From Silene latifolia (lineage: Eukaryota; Streptophyta; Magnoliopsida; Caryophyllales; Caryophyllaceae): 64,000 nt of DNA. The position numbers were made by a program, and so were the translations under genes. Below, one piece after another: positions 13,333 through 26,753 of the stretch; position 1 is the stretch's first letter; every line of letters starts with the position of its first letter. Below the pieces are notes generated by a model. It saw only the letters and a program-made list of their open reading frames with translations. It was not told the origin of the DNA and did not search any database. The DNA is taken from NCBI RefSeq assembly GCF_048544455.1, contig NC_133530.1, positions 16,979,748 to 17,043,747 on the forward strand. The letters are read 5' to 3'.

Positions 13333-13883
13333 CAAGGATCCGGTGAGTCTAGGGTTTTAAATGAGTCCGTCCTACCATTTCAGACCGTCCGATCAAAGAC
13401 AATGGAAGCACAGGATCATGACACGTTGCATGTGACACGTCAGTTTTAACGGATGAACAAAACCCCAAAATTATCACGCCTGGTTTCAAAATTTAGATTT
13501 TTTTTCTCTCTCCTCTTCATTACACTCGCAACCGTTTTATCCCCAAAATAACAACGCAAAAACAACAAGATAACTATCACACAAATTTATTACCAGTTGC
13601 TGCTAAATTCAAGAACAATAATCAACGGATATAGGTAAATTCAAGCTTTAACTATATTTTTCATTATGTAATTACGATTTATGTTATTAATTTTAGGATT
13701 ATGATGTGTTTTTGAAGGTAACTGACCTATATCAATTGATTTAAGTTATTTATTGATGTTCGTATGTTACAAAGGGCGATAATATGCGAGTTTAACGGAT
13801 TAATTTTAGCAATGTTATAGTTACTTATTATTGTTTAGGTTATTTATTGATTTTAGTTTAAAATGCAGGAATAGTAGAAGGAC
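13330..13883. repeat. Left TIR and leader of MULE copy R
   Basis: The outer ~65 bp is the terminal inverted repeat, with gagtc boxes 18 bp apart. The rest is the noncoding leader before the Ulp1-like ATG at 13884. A T-rich/ctct run near 13500 is the only notable composition feature. Confidence 0.75.
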
Positions 13884-16800
13884 ATGGCGAAAAAAGTAAA
13901 GAAGCGATTCAAGTCCTAAAACAAAGAAGGGGAAACGAAAAAACAAGGAAGTAGGCGAAGAAGATCCAACTGCTAGTAGGAAGAAATTGAAACTGACACT
14001 GAAGAAAAATATCGATAAAGAATTAGAAAAAACCAGTGCGAATCACGACATTGTTGAAAATGCAGAAAAGCCTAAAAGGAAACAAAAGTATGTAGTGTTT
14101 CTGTTAACTTATTTTACCTTCTGTTATAGTAACTGAGAATGTATGTTATAATGAGGAACTATTGGTGATATTTTTTGACATGGTACACTCATGTTTCTAC
14201 ATGTTATAGTAATTGAATATGTATGTTATAATAACTAAATATGATTGTTATAGTTACTTATTATGACGTTTAAACTGTTATGAAATTTAATCTGGAACAG
14301 TTTTTAAACTGCTGTTACTGTTGTCCAATATGTATGTTACAGTAAATAAATTTGTTGCCTAAGATTGTTTACATTGTTAAATATTTGTTCCCTTCAATTA
14401 GTAAATGTTTTTAATGTTGTTGCTGTATCACTTTACTATAACATATAATATTTACATTACAGGCCTGTGGAATTCGTAGTTAAATGTCGATCGACAACTT
14501 TGGTCGACATTATTAACAAGCTCACAGATGAGCAGAAGCAAGCAGTTAAAGACATTGGGTTTGGGGGCCTGTTAGAATTGAAAATAACTGAATTTCCAAA
14601 GGGAATATTAAAATGGGTGATAGATGCATTCAATCAAAACAGCTTTCTGTTCAAAGCTTCAAGAACCAAGGAGTTTATTCTGACGATGGACGATGTACAT
14701 GACTTTTTCATGTTACCTAGGGGAGGTAAAGTAGTTGAATTTACAGCGATTGGGCGTTGTAAAGCGTCGGCAGAAGAACCTCTGAAGGAAGAGTGGCGTA
14801 CTGGTTTGGATTAGGAGGCACTACGGAAATGATCAAGATAAACCACCTATCAGACAGATTAAAAGAAACAAATGACAATGGAGATGACTTCAAACGGGTG
14901 TTTGTGCTTTATAGTTTGTGCACCTTCTTAGCACCGACTACAAGTCATATACTTGATTTCAGATTTGAACGCCTGTACAAGATGTTGAAGAAATCAAAAA
15001 TATGAATTGGTGCAAGTATGTATTTGATAAATTGGTTAAAGGAGTGGAAGAATTTAAAGGTGGTAACAAGACACTCTGCGGGTGCACTATGTTCCTCATG
15101 CTAGCATACATGCACAGAATAGAGTTTAGAGGAGAAGTATGCCCACATCGAACTTCCCTTGATTCAAGATTGACAGACGCAAAGCTCAAGAAAAGAGTAT
15201 CGATGAGAAAAGTGTAGGATACTTGGGAGATGGAACCGTAACAAAGACAAATTATCCAATATGCCTCCAAGCACATGAAAATGATGCTTTGAAAAAAAAA
15301 AGTAAAAAAGGATGGAAGTCGGGATCTGTCTTAGAAAGGGGAAAAGTTTATGTAGCAATGGAGCGCCTCCGGGATTGAATCGATTTAACAAACTAAAGAA
15401 GAAGGCCATTGATGTAAGTTATTTTAAATTAAATTTTTAATGTTTATCAACTTATAGTAATAGCATACTAAATCACATTGTTTGATTATGATGTAACAAG
15501 AACATTATGATGATGTTATAGTAAGAGCAAAATGATGTTAATATGAGGATTATGTAACAGGACATTCATTTGCTTTTCCTTGAGATGAAAAGGGATTCTG
15601 ATCTTTTCCATGCAAGGAATGTTGAACGTATGAGGATGTTCAAGGAAAAAGTACGGGCACCGGCAGGTTCAAATATTCCTGAGACAAGGAATGCAGCATC
15701 GGCAACACAAGTTACTCAAACAGCAACTCAACAACTGTACAACAATCCTGTATACCATGCTTATATGGATGAGCTGGTGAAGAGAACGAAGCATGCAAAA
15801 AGCCTTGATATACCTTCTTTTGAAGAGTATGAAGAATTGGTAAATGTATTCAACAAGTCAATGGATAGTGAAGAACACAACGGTGGAACGGGAAGCGAGA
15901 ATCACGATAATATTGATAATAACTTGGATGACATCATACTGAACAATGACGTTACAAATGCAAAGGATAAAGAAACGTTGGACGACATAAGAACAAACAA
16001 AGAGGACTTGCCAACATCACGTATCACGAACAAAGAAAGTGATTTCGATTACGTGTCGAACCTGGTACTTAACAAAGACAATACACAAAGTCCACTGGTC
16101 AGTGACAAGGATGAACCAGAAAATGAACCGTCAGATGACGTGGAAGACAGAGCAACTGATAAACATTCATATCTACTACACACAAACAGAGAAGAAAAAT
16201 GCATGGATTTAGTAGATTATGATTTCGGATGTTTACTCAACTGTTTTGATGCAGACGACGAGACTGTACTGTTGTCAGAGTACATGATTGAAAACAGTGA
16301 CATAATGAGACCTATGCTTCGACTGAGGAAGGAGGTAGTAGACTATTGTTATCTAATGGACCACAACTACGTCAATGAGTAAGTACACATTTCTATTTCT
16401 TACATATTTACATTATTAGAATTTTAATAAAATAACACTGTTTTTGTTTAAATAGTGAAAGGCTTGCAACATATGGAATACTCCACTTCCTGTCAAAGGA
16501 TGATGCAAAAAGTATGATGGCCGATGAGCTGATAACAACATCAATAATAGAATGTTGGTCAATTATGCTTAATGAACTCATTGTAAGGAAAATATTGACT
16601 GATGAACCCTCCAGAATATACTTTGGTATTAATCATATGGTATGTTACTCTAAGGGCTATATCTGTTATACTAATTGTTAGAGTATGTTATATTGGCAAA
16701 CATATGTTACAATGCAATTTTTCAGGAACAAATCCTTAAAGTACTACAAACAGAAGATGAGGATAAGGAAATTGATGGGAAAAGAGCAGGATATGTGACA

Positions 16801-19439
16801 GAATTATTCAATGCATGGAGAGGATGGGGAAATTGTTGCAAAAACAAATTGAATTTGGACGCCGACATGGTAAGAGAAAAAGCTTGATTTAAAACTTTTT
16901 CAAAACACGCAGATATTAATTATGTACTACCGCATAATCTAAAATATTTTGTTTCTTGATGTGTTGCTAGATATTCATTCCAATGATATTTAAGAAGCAC
17001 TTCTTTTGTGCTTGTATAAATTTCATTGACAAGAAGATTGACTACTTAGACAATAGAGAGTATGAAGGGATCTTTACCGAAAATGAATATGTCGACATGG
17101 CGAATATAACAGTACGGATGCTAGACCCTTTGTAATACAAATTAATCTATTTTGTGCACATTCAGATGAAATCACTTAATTTCTACTGTTGTTTTGCAGG
17201 CTCACATGTTTGGAACATTTCTTGTTGAAAATGGTGTTCAAAAGGGGCAAATGGTTCAAAGTTTTGAAATGAGAAACGTGTTGTTCAAGTGGAAGTGTAA
17301 GGAATTGTATGACAATGTGGACTGTGGAGTGTTTTTGATGTTTCACATGTTGTTTTACATAGGCGAGCTTTTCGATTGTGACCTTGGCAATGCAACATCG
17401 AGGATTCTATATCGCGCAGAGTTATTGGCGATACTTGTTATGAGTGAGATTAACAGTACAAGAGATAAACTGCTGGAAAAGTGTGAAGAAATAAAGAATG
17501 AAAGAGAGAGTTTGCTGCCAGTCCTTGTTGAGCAGCGTAGGAAAGCGGCTGAAGAAGAAGAAGCAAGAAGTAAGTAGATACTAAACCTCTTTATTAATAG
17601 TATTTTGCATAGTCTACCATATATATTTAAAGAATTGACCATGTGTGCTGGAAAACAGGAAAAGAAGAAGAGGTTGCATGGTCAACACCATCAAAGAAAA
17701 ATACAAAGAAAACTATGATGACTATTTGAAGACCCCTATATCGTATTGGGTAGTCGTAAAAATGGGACATCGATGGCATTGGATGCACATTATACCGTGG
17801 AGAACCGTAACCTAAAAGCTGAAGTGGTGGCAAGATTTATGCGAAATAATAAAAGCTTGTTCTCTTTAATTTTAAATAAGAGAAGAAAAGAAGTGGTGAC
17901 TATTGCTTCCTGGATGACTACATATTGGATCAAAGGTATTGAAAAATGAATGCTTTTAATTTTTTAAAAACTGTTTATAATTGTATATATAATCTGCATT
18001 TATCGCAATTTTTGGAAATAGTGAATGCGTGGTGGAATACAATGCGACAAAGACTTTGAAGAGACAAGAGATACAAACACCGATGCCAACAAAGACATCT
18101 CAATCCAAATGTGGTAGAATGTTGGTCTATCTTTCTTTGAATAACATAGCAAACAATGAGCAAGGAACAAAAACAATCATGTTTTTTGGCATAAATCACA
18201 TGGTAAATCTGTTACACTAGATAAATAATTTGTTACGATTCTGTACATAAACAAGGTTACACTAAATACATAAGGTCATTACACTAAATGCATAAGTCTG
18301 TTACACTAAATGGTTAAATCTGATACATTGAATGCCTTGGTCATTTTCACTAAATAAATGTATCTCATTTTTGGATGAATTTGCATTGATGACTTTTATT
18401 ATTCTTATGTTAGGAGGAAGTCAATGCACTGGTTGAAAGAGAAGCCAACGGTACACAAAGTTGACACAGTGCCAATAGTGTGTATGATTGTTGGAATCGT
18501 TTATAGACGATAACGCAAAGATGCAACATCAATGCCGAACGATTTTCATACCAATAGTTTTAAAACCACTACTTTTGTATATGTATCAATATGTCAAAGA
18601 AGATAATTGAAGTGCTCGACTGCCTGATACATAAATCATGGAAAAAGAGCAAAGTTTACAATATTGCAAGAGTTGTGGTATGTAACTGTAGACTATCTCC
18701 CCTTTTACACAACACTTTCTGACTTCTTAAAAATACTAGTTAAATATGCGTTGTGTGACCTTTGTGTGCAGGCTGGTGTATTGAGTGACTATTTGGAAAT
18801 GAAAGGAGTGAAAGGCGCAGAGGAGATAGCAGGATTCATGATCAATGAGACAAAATTGCCATGGCGGTCACCTGATGTCACTGATGAGGAATCGGGATGC
18901 TTTTTAATGATGCACATGATTGCGTATGAGGGTGAACCGTATGCATCAGAGTTGCAGAAAAAGATTACGAGGCGCATATTTTGTACTGAAATGGCAGCCT
19001 CATTGGTCTTGGCAGATATAAATAAGAAACGAGCTGAAGTGATCAAGAAAGTTGAGGCATTTACAAGTAAAAAAGCAGAACTCTGGCCTGAGATTAAGCG
19101 TAGAAGGGATACTTTGAATGAGAAGAAAAAGAGTGAAGGTGAAACTGCTGCTGCAAACACTGTCCTAACCGAGATGCCTGTCTTACATACAAGGCCGATA
19201 GTGAAACAACTTGGGTAATTTCTTATATCTACAGAATAAAATGTATTTTGAATGGATTAATACATTTCAATAACTGTCAATTTTCTAATTAATGTAGGAA
19301 CGAAAATGAAAATGCAAAGGATGGCAGTGGTTCACAACACACATTTGCTACGTATGGGAGGAGGCGAAAACAGGTAGCAAGGAGAGAAGGTTATCCCAAG
19401 AAAAAACAGCCAGTACAAGGAAATGCTGCAAAGAAATGA
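13884..19439 (+). pseudogene. Ulp1-like (C48) double-module gene, copy R, frameshifted
   Basis: Same 12-exon structure as copy L: 13884-14087, 14463-15413, 15561-16378, 16456-16639, 16726-16869, 16971-17111, 17200-17569, 17659-17935, 18022-18202, 18414-about 18668, 18772-19214, 19298-19439. Module 1 keeps KKHFF, DYLDN and DCGVF; module 2 again has EESGCF in place of DCGVF. Exon 1 is 2 nt shorter than in copy L, so the frame breaks after about 8 codons. Exon 2 is broken near 14750 and 14965, and exons 8-10 carry further indels. The last exon is in frame here and gives the basic tail (YGRRRKQVARR). Reading the two copies together defines the ancestral gene; neither is fully open. The 3' end converges on the transposase. 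Confidence 0.75.
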
Positions 19440-20456
19440 AGTTTATGTTAGAAGGAGAAATGGTAGTGAAGTAGTTAAGACATGTAAAGACGAGTAACAG
19501 TTTATTATGGTTGTTAACATGGTTTGTTACTGTAATTATGTCCTGATGTTACAGTGGTGAACAATGATGTTATTGTGAAAACAAGATAATTGAAAATGAA
19601 ATTTGCCAAAAATGAAATAGCCACAGATGTTGACTATAATGACATGTTATAGTAACAAGTTTTTGATGTTACACTGAAAGTAATAATGTGTTGATGTTAT
19701 ATAGTTTAAGGAAAATGGTGTTAATGGTGAAACAAGATCACGACAGATGACAATGACAATAATGACATGTTATATTAACAAGTTTATGATGTTACACTGA
19801 AAGTAATAATGTGCTGGTGTTATATAGTTTAAGGAAAATGGTGTTAATGGTGAAACAAGATCACGTTGTGACAGTGACAATAATGACATGTTATATTAAC
19901 AAGTTTATGATGTTACACTGAAAGTAATAATGTGCTGGTGTTATATAGTTTAAGGAAAATGGTGTTAATGGTGAAACAAGATCACGTTGTGACAGTGACA
20001 ATAATGACATGTTATATTAACAAGTTTATGATGTTACACTGAAAGTAATAATGTGCTGGTGTTATATAGTTTAAGGAAAATGGTGTTAATGGTGAAACAA
20101 GATCACGCAGACAGTGATTATATTGACATGTTATAGTAACAAGGTTTTGATGTTACACTGTAAGTAACTAACCCGTTCAAGTAATTTTGTTACAGTAATA
20201 GTGTGCCGATGTTACAGTTAAAGGAAAATGGTGTTACTGTGAAACAAGATGACGTTTGTAATATAAGTATAACTTGTTGGCAACAAAATTATTGCAAAAG
20301 AAATCTGCGTAAATGTTCTACTTTTTTTATTGAAGTAACCATGTCTAAAACAATTACATAAACTGTGTAAATGTTCTTATCTGAAAAAACCAAAAAAAGT
20401 AAAGTAATGTCTAAAATGGAATTGACTTAATGTCCATGCTGCTGCATCACCAAGAC
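19440..20456. repeat. Intergenic stretch with ~121-bp tandem repeat (copy R)
   Basis: Mirror image of the array at 715-1330, with repeat units at about 19620-20160 (gaaacaagatcacg recurs). It separates the converging stop codons of the Ulp1-like gene and the transposase. No gene seen. Confidence 0.85.
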
Positions 20457-23400
20457 TCAAACATCCTCTTCAGAAGTGTCCTGTTTAAAATAAAAACAAG
20501 TAAATGATGCTTAGTAAAACAAAATTCAAACGATATGTAACGAGGAAAACAAAAAAAGAGAGAATACCGAATATATATCCTTTTTAGGACAATTGCGTTT
20601 GTCATGGTTCACCATTTCTTTGCAAAGAAAGCGCACGATCTTTTGGGCTTCGTGATTTCGCAATAGCCTCCTTCCGGTAGACAAAAGCCTTTTCCGCCGC
20701 CCTTGTTATTTGATATTTTTGGTGGTAAGATTGTAACTTCTAAAGAATTTGTGAAGCCCAACAATTGCTCTATCTCTTTCTCCTTGGATAATACCTCGAT
20801 GATGCAGACTGACTTCCTCTCTAAAAGCCTTCAAATTTGCAAGCTAACTCTTTAATTCGATCTACGAAAGAGTTTTTGCAATAGCCATTGTAGAATAAAA
20901 CTCGACCACACATTAGAAATCTCCATGTTAATAACATCAGCAGGCTCACAATCCTCGACGAGATTCCCGGGGAGAATTGAAAAAGGATTTCTATAAGAAA
21001 CCTTGCACCAAACGAGGGACAATGTATTTTCCAGGAATGCTTTTAAGAAGGTTAGCTGACAAAACCCAAAAACATGTCCGCAAAGTAAACCTTTACTTTC
21101 AAAAAGTTTGCAAGTACACTTAACATCTTCTCGTTGTGGCGGTGTAAGAGACCGAAATGTAGTATGTCTCACTCATCATTTACATCATATACACGAATGT
21201 CCCCATTCAAGGGCATACCAGCAAGCCCGCAGACGGAAGTGTGCTTCAATTCAACTTGCACATCATAAAAAACTTTATGAGTATAGACAGATGCAGCATG
21301 TATCTCAATCTTAGTCGGCGATGGAGTAGTAACTGGTAAACTGTGCTCACTGTCCTTGTCTAGACATTTTTGTAGGTAACTTTGTTGTTCAATGGTGTTT
21401 CATAACGCAACTTAACTCAACCAAAGTTCCATAGTGATTCGATAACGCTTAAAGAATGAATTTGCACTCTCGGATCTCCGAGTTGTCCTTAATAGGCCTC
21501 CCATTGGCATGTCCCTAAAAATCGGAATCCGAGAGATGCTTATCACGAAACATACTAGAAAGCCATTTATGGCCACAAAGGTCAAAGTCCTTCATAACTT
21601 CAAGCCACCTCTGTTCAAACTCCATTGGTTCTAAACCAGAATCCCACACAACAGAATTCAAACGAGATAGGAAATCAGTTTCTTTGCATGTGATTGCACC
21701 CACTTTTGCACTGACTTTCTCCATAATGTGCCACATGCAAAAACGATGACGGGCTGTTTTGAAGACTTTAGGAATGGCAAGTAACATCCCAGGGTCTTGG
21801 TCTGTAACGAGACATAATGGTTCTTTTTGATCCATACAGTCCAAAATTTTTTTGAAACACCAAGCAAAAGAATGTTCATCCTCATGATCAAGTAAAGCAC
21901 ATGCAAACGTAACAGACCGCTTATGGTGATCAACTCCAGTAAACGGGGTGAATTTCATACGATATTTATTGGTTCCATAAGTAGCATCATAGCTAAGCGC
22001 ATCCCCAAATATAGAATAATTCCTCCTACACTCAGCATCTGCCCAAATAACCCTGCTCAAACACTTATCATCATCAACCTCATACGCAAAATAAAAACCA
22101 GGTTTCATTTTTTTTAACTCTTCAAGGTGATTGATGAAAAGAGTTGCATCCTGTAAACTTATATAGCATTTGACATCCCTTGCAAAATTCTTAAAATCTG
22201 TCAAAGTCGCTCCAACATTAGCATAACCATCTGCATATACTTTGCAAAGTTGAAAACTCCTGTCTGCCCCAATATTCAACTTTGAATTATCAATTATTAA
22301 CTTTTTTTGGAAACCAGAAAGATGTCTAACAACTTTATGGAACTCTTTGTCTATAACAGAAAGAAGACGGTGATTATGAACAGCAACAAATTGATCGACT
22401 CTATAACCTCCACCCTCCACCGCTTCCACTCTCATCATTGCTGGACAACCAACCCTAGTAACTTTAACATTCCTTGAACCTTGAGGTTTAACAGTAGAAT
22501 CAGTATCAACCTCTTGAGCAGGACACTTCAGTTTCCTCTTATTATCTCTAAAGCCTTGACGATTACAAACAATCGATTTCCTAAGTAATTCACCAGAACG
22601 GGTACGTTTTGTGGTATGCAGCCTTGGTTCAAACCCACAGGAAATTGCATACACAACATAAAAACACATTGCTGAATCATAATCAACAAAATGCATGGAT
22701 AGTTTAGGTGTGAAACCCTCCTCAACTAGCCTAGTCCATCTCTGACTACCACCAGGAGTGTAGCTCACTTGAAGTGGATGTATTTTTGTTGGGTGTGATG
22801 TGCACGTTGGAGTAAAAACAGAATCACGACAAGATTGGACTTCTGAATAAAACAAAATGAAAATAGAAAATAAGAGACTACATATAGCACATTAAAAGGA
22901 AGATTACAGTGTATTAATATTATTAAAATAAAACATGTTACAGTGAAATGAAATGGGTGTTATAGGGATATGATTTGCTATTCCAAAGAATGATTACATA
23001 TGTTATAGTCATTTATAACATGTTACAGTAATATAGCATACATATTATAGTCACATGGGATCTGTTAAAATAATAATACTAAATCACATTGTTTGATAAT
23101 GATGTAACAACAACATTATGGTGATGTTATAGTAAGAACAAAATGATGTTAACATAAGATATTACATATGTTTTAGTCTTTTATCACATGTTACAGTAAT
23201 ATAGCATACATATTATAGTGACATAGAATTTGTTACAGCAATGTAGCCTATCTGTTATAGTAATTTCACATGTCAAAATATCTAACTAAAATATAAAATG
23301 CAAACAAATAAACAAAAAACAACGCGTAATTGAGTAATAAATTTGTTATAGTGAAATAAATTATATGTTACGATTAGTAAACATGTGGATAGGAAAAAAT

Positions 23401-23622
23401 TAAATTCAAAAAGAAATAATAGACAGAAACTGACTTAATTCAGAACAGGATAAGTGAAATAAATGTAAAATACTAAAATATAAAGGTAAAGTCGGTTAAA
23501 ATACACATGCAGACACAATAAAACGATTTTAATTCGAAAAACAAAGGAATTATAGTAATACCTGGATGAATGTCATCTTCAATTGATACGCGAATCAATG
23601 GAGTAGAAGGAACAATCGACAT
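20457..23622 (-). pseudogene. FAR1-like MULE transposase, copy R, frameshifted
   Basis: Start chosen at 23622: a short first exon (23622-23562, MSIVPSTPLIRV...) splices with GT-AG borders over a 719-bp intron to 22842, reading on into EVQSCRDS in frame. Domains in order: FAR1-type DNA-binding zinc domain (FVDYDSAMCF ... VHNHRL), MULE transposase core with Asp in LSYDATYG and Asp in TDQDPG, Glu in RSESANSFF near 21450, SWIM zinc finger (CTCK...CGHVFGF) near 21080, and the zinc-knuckle tail. A frameshift near 21530 separates the second Asp from the Glu, and a further 1-nt deletion near 20910 breaks the C terminus. The family catalyses cut-and-paste transposition through a DDE RNase-H fold. It probably mobilised this element and the neighbouring non-coding ones. 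Confidence 0.85.
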
Positions 23623-24133
23623 GAAAAAGAGACCGCAAAAATAAAAAAGCAAATGATGAAAAAGCGTGAATCATTTAAAAACCTAATATGCAAGCAATTA
23701 GATGAAAAGGAAACCGAAATTGAATAACAATTGTACAATAAGAACAGAAATTACCTAAATCGAAAGGAATCAAGACCGAAAAGATATATGTTGATCAAGT
23801 AAACGCGTAAACCTAGTAATAAAGCAAATAATGAATTGTGTAAGAACAATATGAACAATTGAAGAAAAGTAATCAAATACTGCAATATGATGAAACAGAT
23901 TCACGTAAAACGACGTTGATCGTGAAAGTGATGATTAGCGTGAGAGAAAAGCAAAGAGAGAGAAAGAAGAGAGAGAAAGTTGCGTAAGAATTATGACACA
24001 AATTAGTACAGCGCAACTGTTTTTATAAACAACATTAAGCTTAGATTAAATCTCAGCCATCAGATTGACATGATCAAACGGCTAGGGATGGTAGGACGGA
24101 CTCACCCTAATAACCTAGACTCTCAAGATCCTA

Positions 24134-24137
<4 letters not shown>
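23623..24137. repeat. Transposase-side terminus and TIR of MULE copy R
   Basis: Noncoding leader of the transposase gene, with a gagaga run near 23945-23975, then the right TIR (about 24075-24137). In reverse complement the TIR shows gagtctagg, gtgagtccgtcctaccat and, further in, a ggctgagattta box. Confidence 0.75.

Positions 24138-24190
<53 letters not shown>
24138..24190. repeat. (TA)n microsatellite 3
   Basis: TA tract, about 53 bp, between MULE copy R and the next TIR element. Confidence 0.95.
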
Positions 24191-24194
<4 letters not shown>

Positions 24195-24439
24195 AAGTTC
24201 TAATGAGTCCACCATATATTTTGAGTCCCTAAGTCCTCACTACATCCCTTGGATATCCCACTAAGGATGGTTGAGATTGAAAGCAAAAAAGTATACTTAA
24301 CACTAATGAGTTTCCTATATACTAATTAATCCACTTTATCTCTCTAGCTTTAATTATACATTCACTAATGGATTAATTATACACCAAAAAAATTTGTTGA
24401 GCATAATTTTTTTTTGGACTGAAACTTTTATACAAATGT

Positions 24440-25600
24440 TACTACACTTTCACTGTTTTAAAAGTGTAATTTCAACGGAAAAAAGTGTAATTTCAACGGA
24501 AAAAAGTGTAATTTCAACGGAAAAAATTGCGGTTTGACGGATTTTATTTTGAAATTTGAAAATTTGAAGCAAATTTACAATATATTTTGCGTTTTACGAG
24601 TGTAACTCAGTTTTTCGACAAATATTATTTTGAATTTTTCCAATTTTAACACAACTCATTGTGAATTGAGTGACTTATAAGTGTAACTTTAGTCTTTTAA
24701 AAGTGTAATTTTAGTCCAGATAAGTGTAATTTCAGTCCAATAAGATTGTTATTTTTAGTCCAGGAGAATGTAATTTTAGTCCAGAAAAGTGTAATTTTAG
24801 TCCAGAAAAGTATAATTTTCAAAGTCCGAGAATGTAATTTTAGTCCATTGAGAGTGTAACATTAGTCCAATGAGAATATGAGAATATGACCAAGTCCATT
24901 GAGAGTGTAACATTAGTCCAATAGAAAAAGTGTAATTTTAATGAAAAAAAAGTGTAATTGTAATGAGAAAAAAGTGTAATTATAACAACAAAAAGTGTAA
25001 TTCTAACAAAAAGTGTAATTCTAACAAAAAAAGTGTAATTCTAAATGGAAAAAGTGTAATTCTAAAGGAAAAAGGTGTAATTCTAACAAAAAGTGTAATT
25101 CTAACAGAAAAAAGTGTAATTCTAATAGAAAAAAGTGTAATTTTAACAGAAAAAAGTGTAATTTTAATGAAGAAAAGTGTAATTTTAACAGAAAAAAATG
25201 CAATTCTAACAGAAAAAAGTGTAATTCTAACAACAAAAAGTGTAATTTTAGCCGAAAAAAGTGTTATTTTAAAAAAAAAAGTGTAATTCTAACAGAAAAA
25301 AAGTGTAATTCTAACAGAAAAAAGTGTAATTCTAACAACAAAAAAAGTGTAATTCTAACAGAAAAAAGTGTAATTCTAACAACAAAAAGTGTAATTCTAA
25401 CAGAAAAAAGTGTAATTCTAACAACAAAAAGTGTAATTTTAGCCGAAACAAGTGTTATTCTAGCAGAAAAAAGTATAATTTTAACAGAAAAAAGTGTAAT
25501 TTTAATGGAGAAAAGTGTAATTTTAACAGAAAAAAGTGTAATTCTAACAGAAAAGAGTGTAATTTTAATTGAAATAAGTATAATTTTAATAGAAACAAGC
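24440..25600. repeat. 20-21 bp minisatellite (gtgtaatttta / gtgtaattctaac type)
   Basis: Dozens of near-tandem units. Early units (24680-24920) read gtgtaattttagtccagaaa; later units (24960-25600) read aaaagtgtaattctaacaga. Direct tandem without unique spacers. Unit drift along the array suggests local amplification. Confidence 0.9.
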
Positions 25601-26084
25601 ATAAAATGGAGTAAAAATATCGCATGAAAACATTGGAGGCGGGAATTTCAAATTTTGAATTTTGAAATCATTGGAAGCATAATTTTTAGCACACAATAGG
25701 TAAATTTAAACAAAATAAATTAAAAAAACGAAATAAAAATATAAATGCGAGATTTTTAGCACACAATGTGTAATTTTTAGCACACAAGACGAATTTAAAC
25801 AATATGAGATTTTAAAAAATATAAATTAAGACGATATTTGACATATGAAATTTGAAAAAAACTTAACTTTTCAAAGATAGATCTAACTTTATGACATAAA
25901 ACAAAAACAAAAAAAACAAAACAACAAATCTAAAACTTAAAACAAAAACTTAAAAACATAAAATAAAAACAAAAACAAAAAAGGGAAAGACAAATACAAC
26001 AATACGGAGTACAAAACACAACAAAATGACCACCATCATTTTACATAACCACCATCAAAACATTAAAAAAAAATGAAAAAAGAG
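25601..26084. other. A-rich noncoding stretch
   Basis: A-rich sequence with repeated tttttagcacacaa and aaaacaaaa motifs. No gene seen. Confidence 0.6.
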
Positions 26085-26415
26085 AAATGAAGGACGAAAG
26101 GAGGCAGGCGGAAGGACAAAAATGGGTGATGGAGGACGGTAGGCGGCGGCGCGGAGAGAGTGTCGGTGGTGGAGGCGGGCGTGAGGATGGCGGTAGTTGT
26201 GGTCGTGGGGAGGTGGGTGTGAGGAGGTGGATTCGGAATGTGGGTGGGCAGCAGGTGGTCGGCGTGGCAGGCGTGCAAGGAGGACGGAGAAGGTGACGGT
26301 GGCAGTGGTGGGTGTGTCGTGGGTGGTGGGGGTGGCGGCAGATGGTGGTGGTGTCGGGAATGGTGGTGTCGGGAGGGGGTGGGTGGGTGAGGAAAAGAGG
26401 GGGGATTTTTTTTGA
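26085..26415. repeat. G-rich strand-asymmetric tract
   Basis: Very G-rich on the plus strand (repeats of ggtggtgg, ggcggcg, gggtggg), almost no C. Several runs of three or more G lie close together, compatible with G-quadruplex formation. Similar tracts occur in the next element. Confidence 0.7.
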
Positions 26416-26699
26416 ATTTTTAGGTTTTGAATTTGTTGGGTTTTTGATTTTATTGGGTTTTTGATGGAGAAGGTGAATGAATTGTGTGAGATGAGAGATA
26501 AATGGGTGTGATAATAAATTATATATAGTGAAATTAGTGATAATTAGGGTGGGTTAGTTAAGGTAGTGAAAGAGTGGGCTTAATTAGGCATTAATCCCTT
26601 GTTTTTTGTCTTCAATCTCAGCCTTCCATAGTGCTCATCCAAGGGCTCTAAGGAGGACTTATGGACTCACACTTAGGAGGGGGACTCATTTGATCTCAA

Positions 26700-26702
<3 letters not shown>

Positions 26703-26750
<48 letters not shown>
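26703..26750. repeat. (TA)n microsatellite 4
   Basis: Perfect TA tract of 48 bp between two non-coding TIR elements. Confidence 0.95.

Positions 26751-26753
<3 letters not shown>

Larger units (their letters stand above)
13330..24137 (+). mobile_element. FAR1/Ulp1 Mutator-like element, copy R (complete, 10.8 kb)
   Basis: TIRs of about 65 bp: the left begins cagcaaggatccggtgagtc and the right (reverse complement) begins gagataggatcttgagagtc; both continue with gtgagtccgtcctaccat or similar. The element lies between two (TA)n tracts, so any classical 9-bp target duplication is masked. Gene order: Ulp1-like double-module gene (plus) and FAR1-like transposase (minus), convergent, with a tandem repeat between them. 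Plant MULEs carrying Ulp1-like genes are known (Kaonashi-type elements in Arabidopsis, related MULEs in melon). Both genes in this copy have frameshifts, so it is probably not autonomous as it stands. Confidence 0.85.
24191..26702. mobile_element. Non-coding (TA)n-bounded TIR element with minisatellite, 2.5 kb
   Basis: Inverted ends of about 95 bp: the left shows tgagtccaccatata, ttgagtccctaagtcctc, cccttggat and ggttgagattgaa. The right end in reverse complement shows atgagtccccctcc, gtgagtccataagtcctc, cccttggatgag and ggctgagattgaa. Between (TA)n tracts. No coding capacity; open frames inside follow the repeat period. The interior is a 20-21 bp minisatellite on the left and a G-rich tract on the right. 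Confidence 0.8.

Noticed and set aside
24963..25602. Repeat array resembling a CRISPR
   Set aside because: Units are direct tandem, without unique spacers, in plant DNA. It is a minisatellite.
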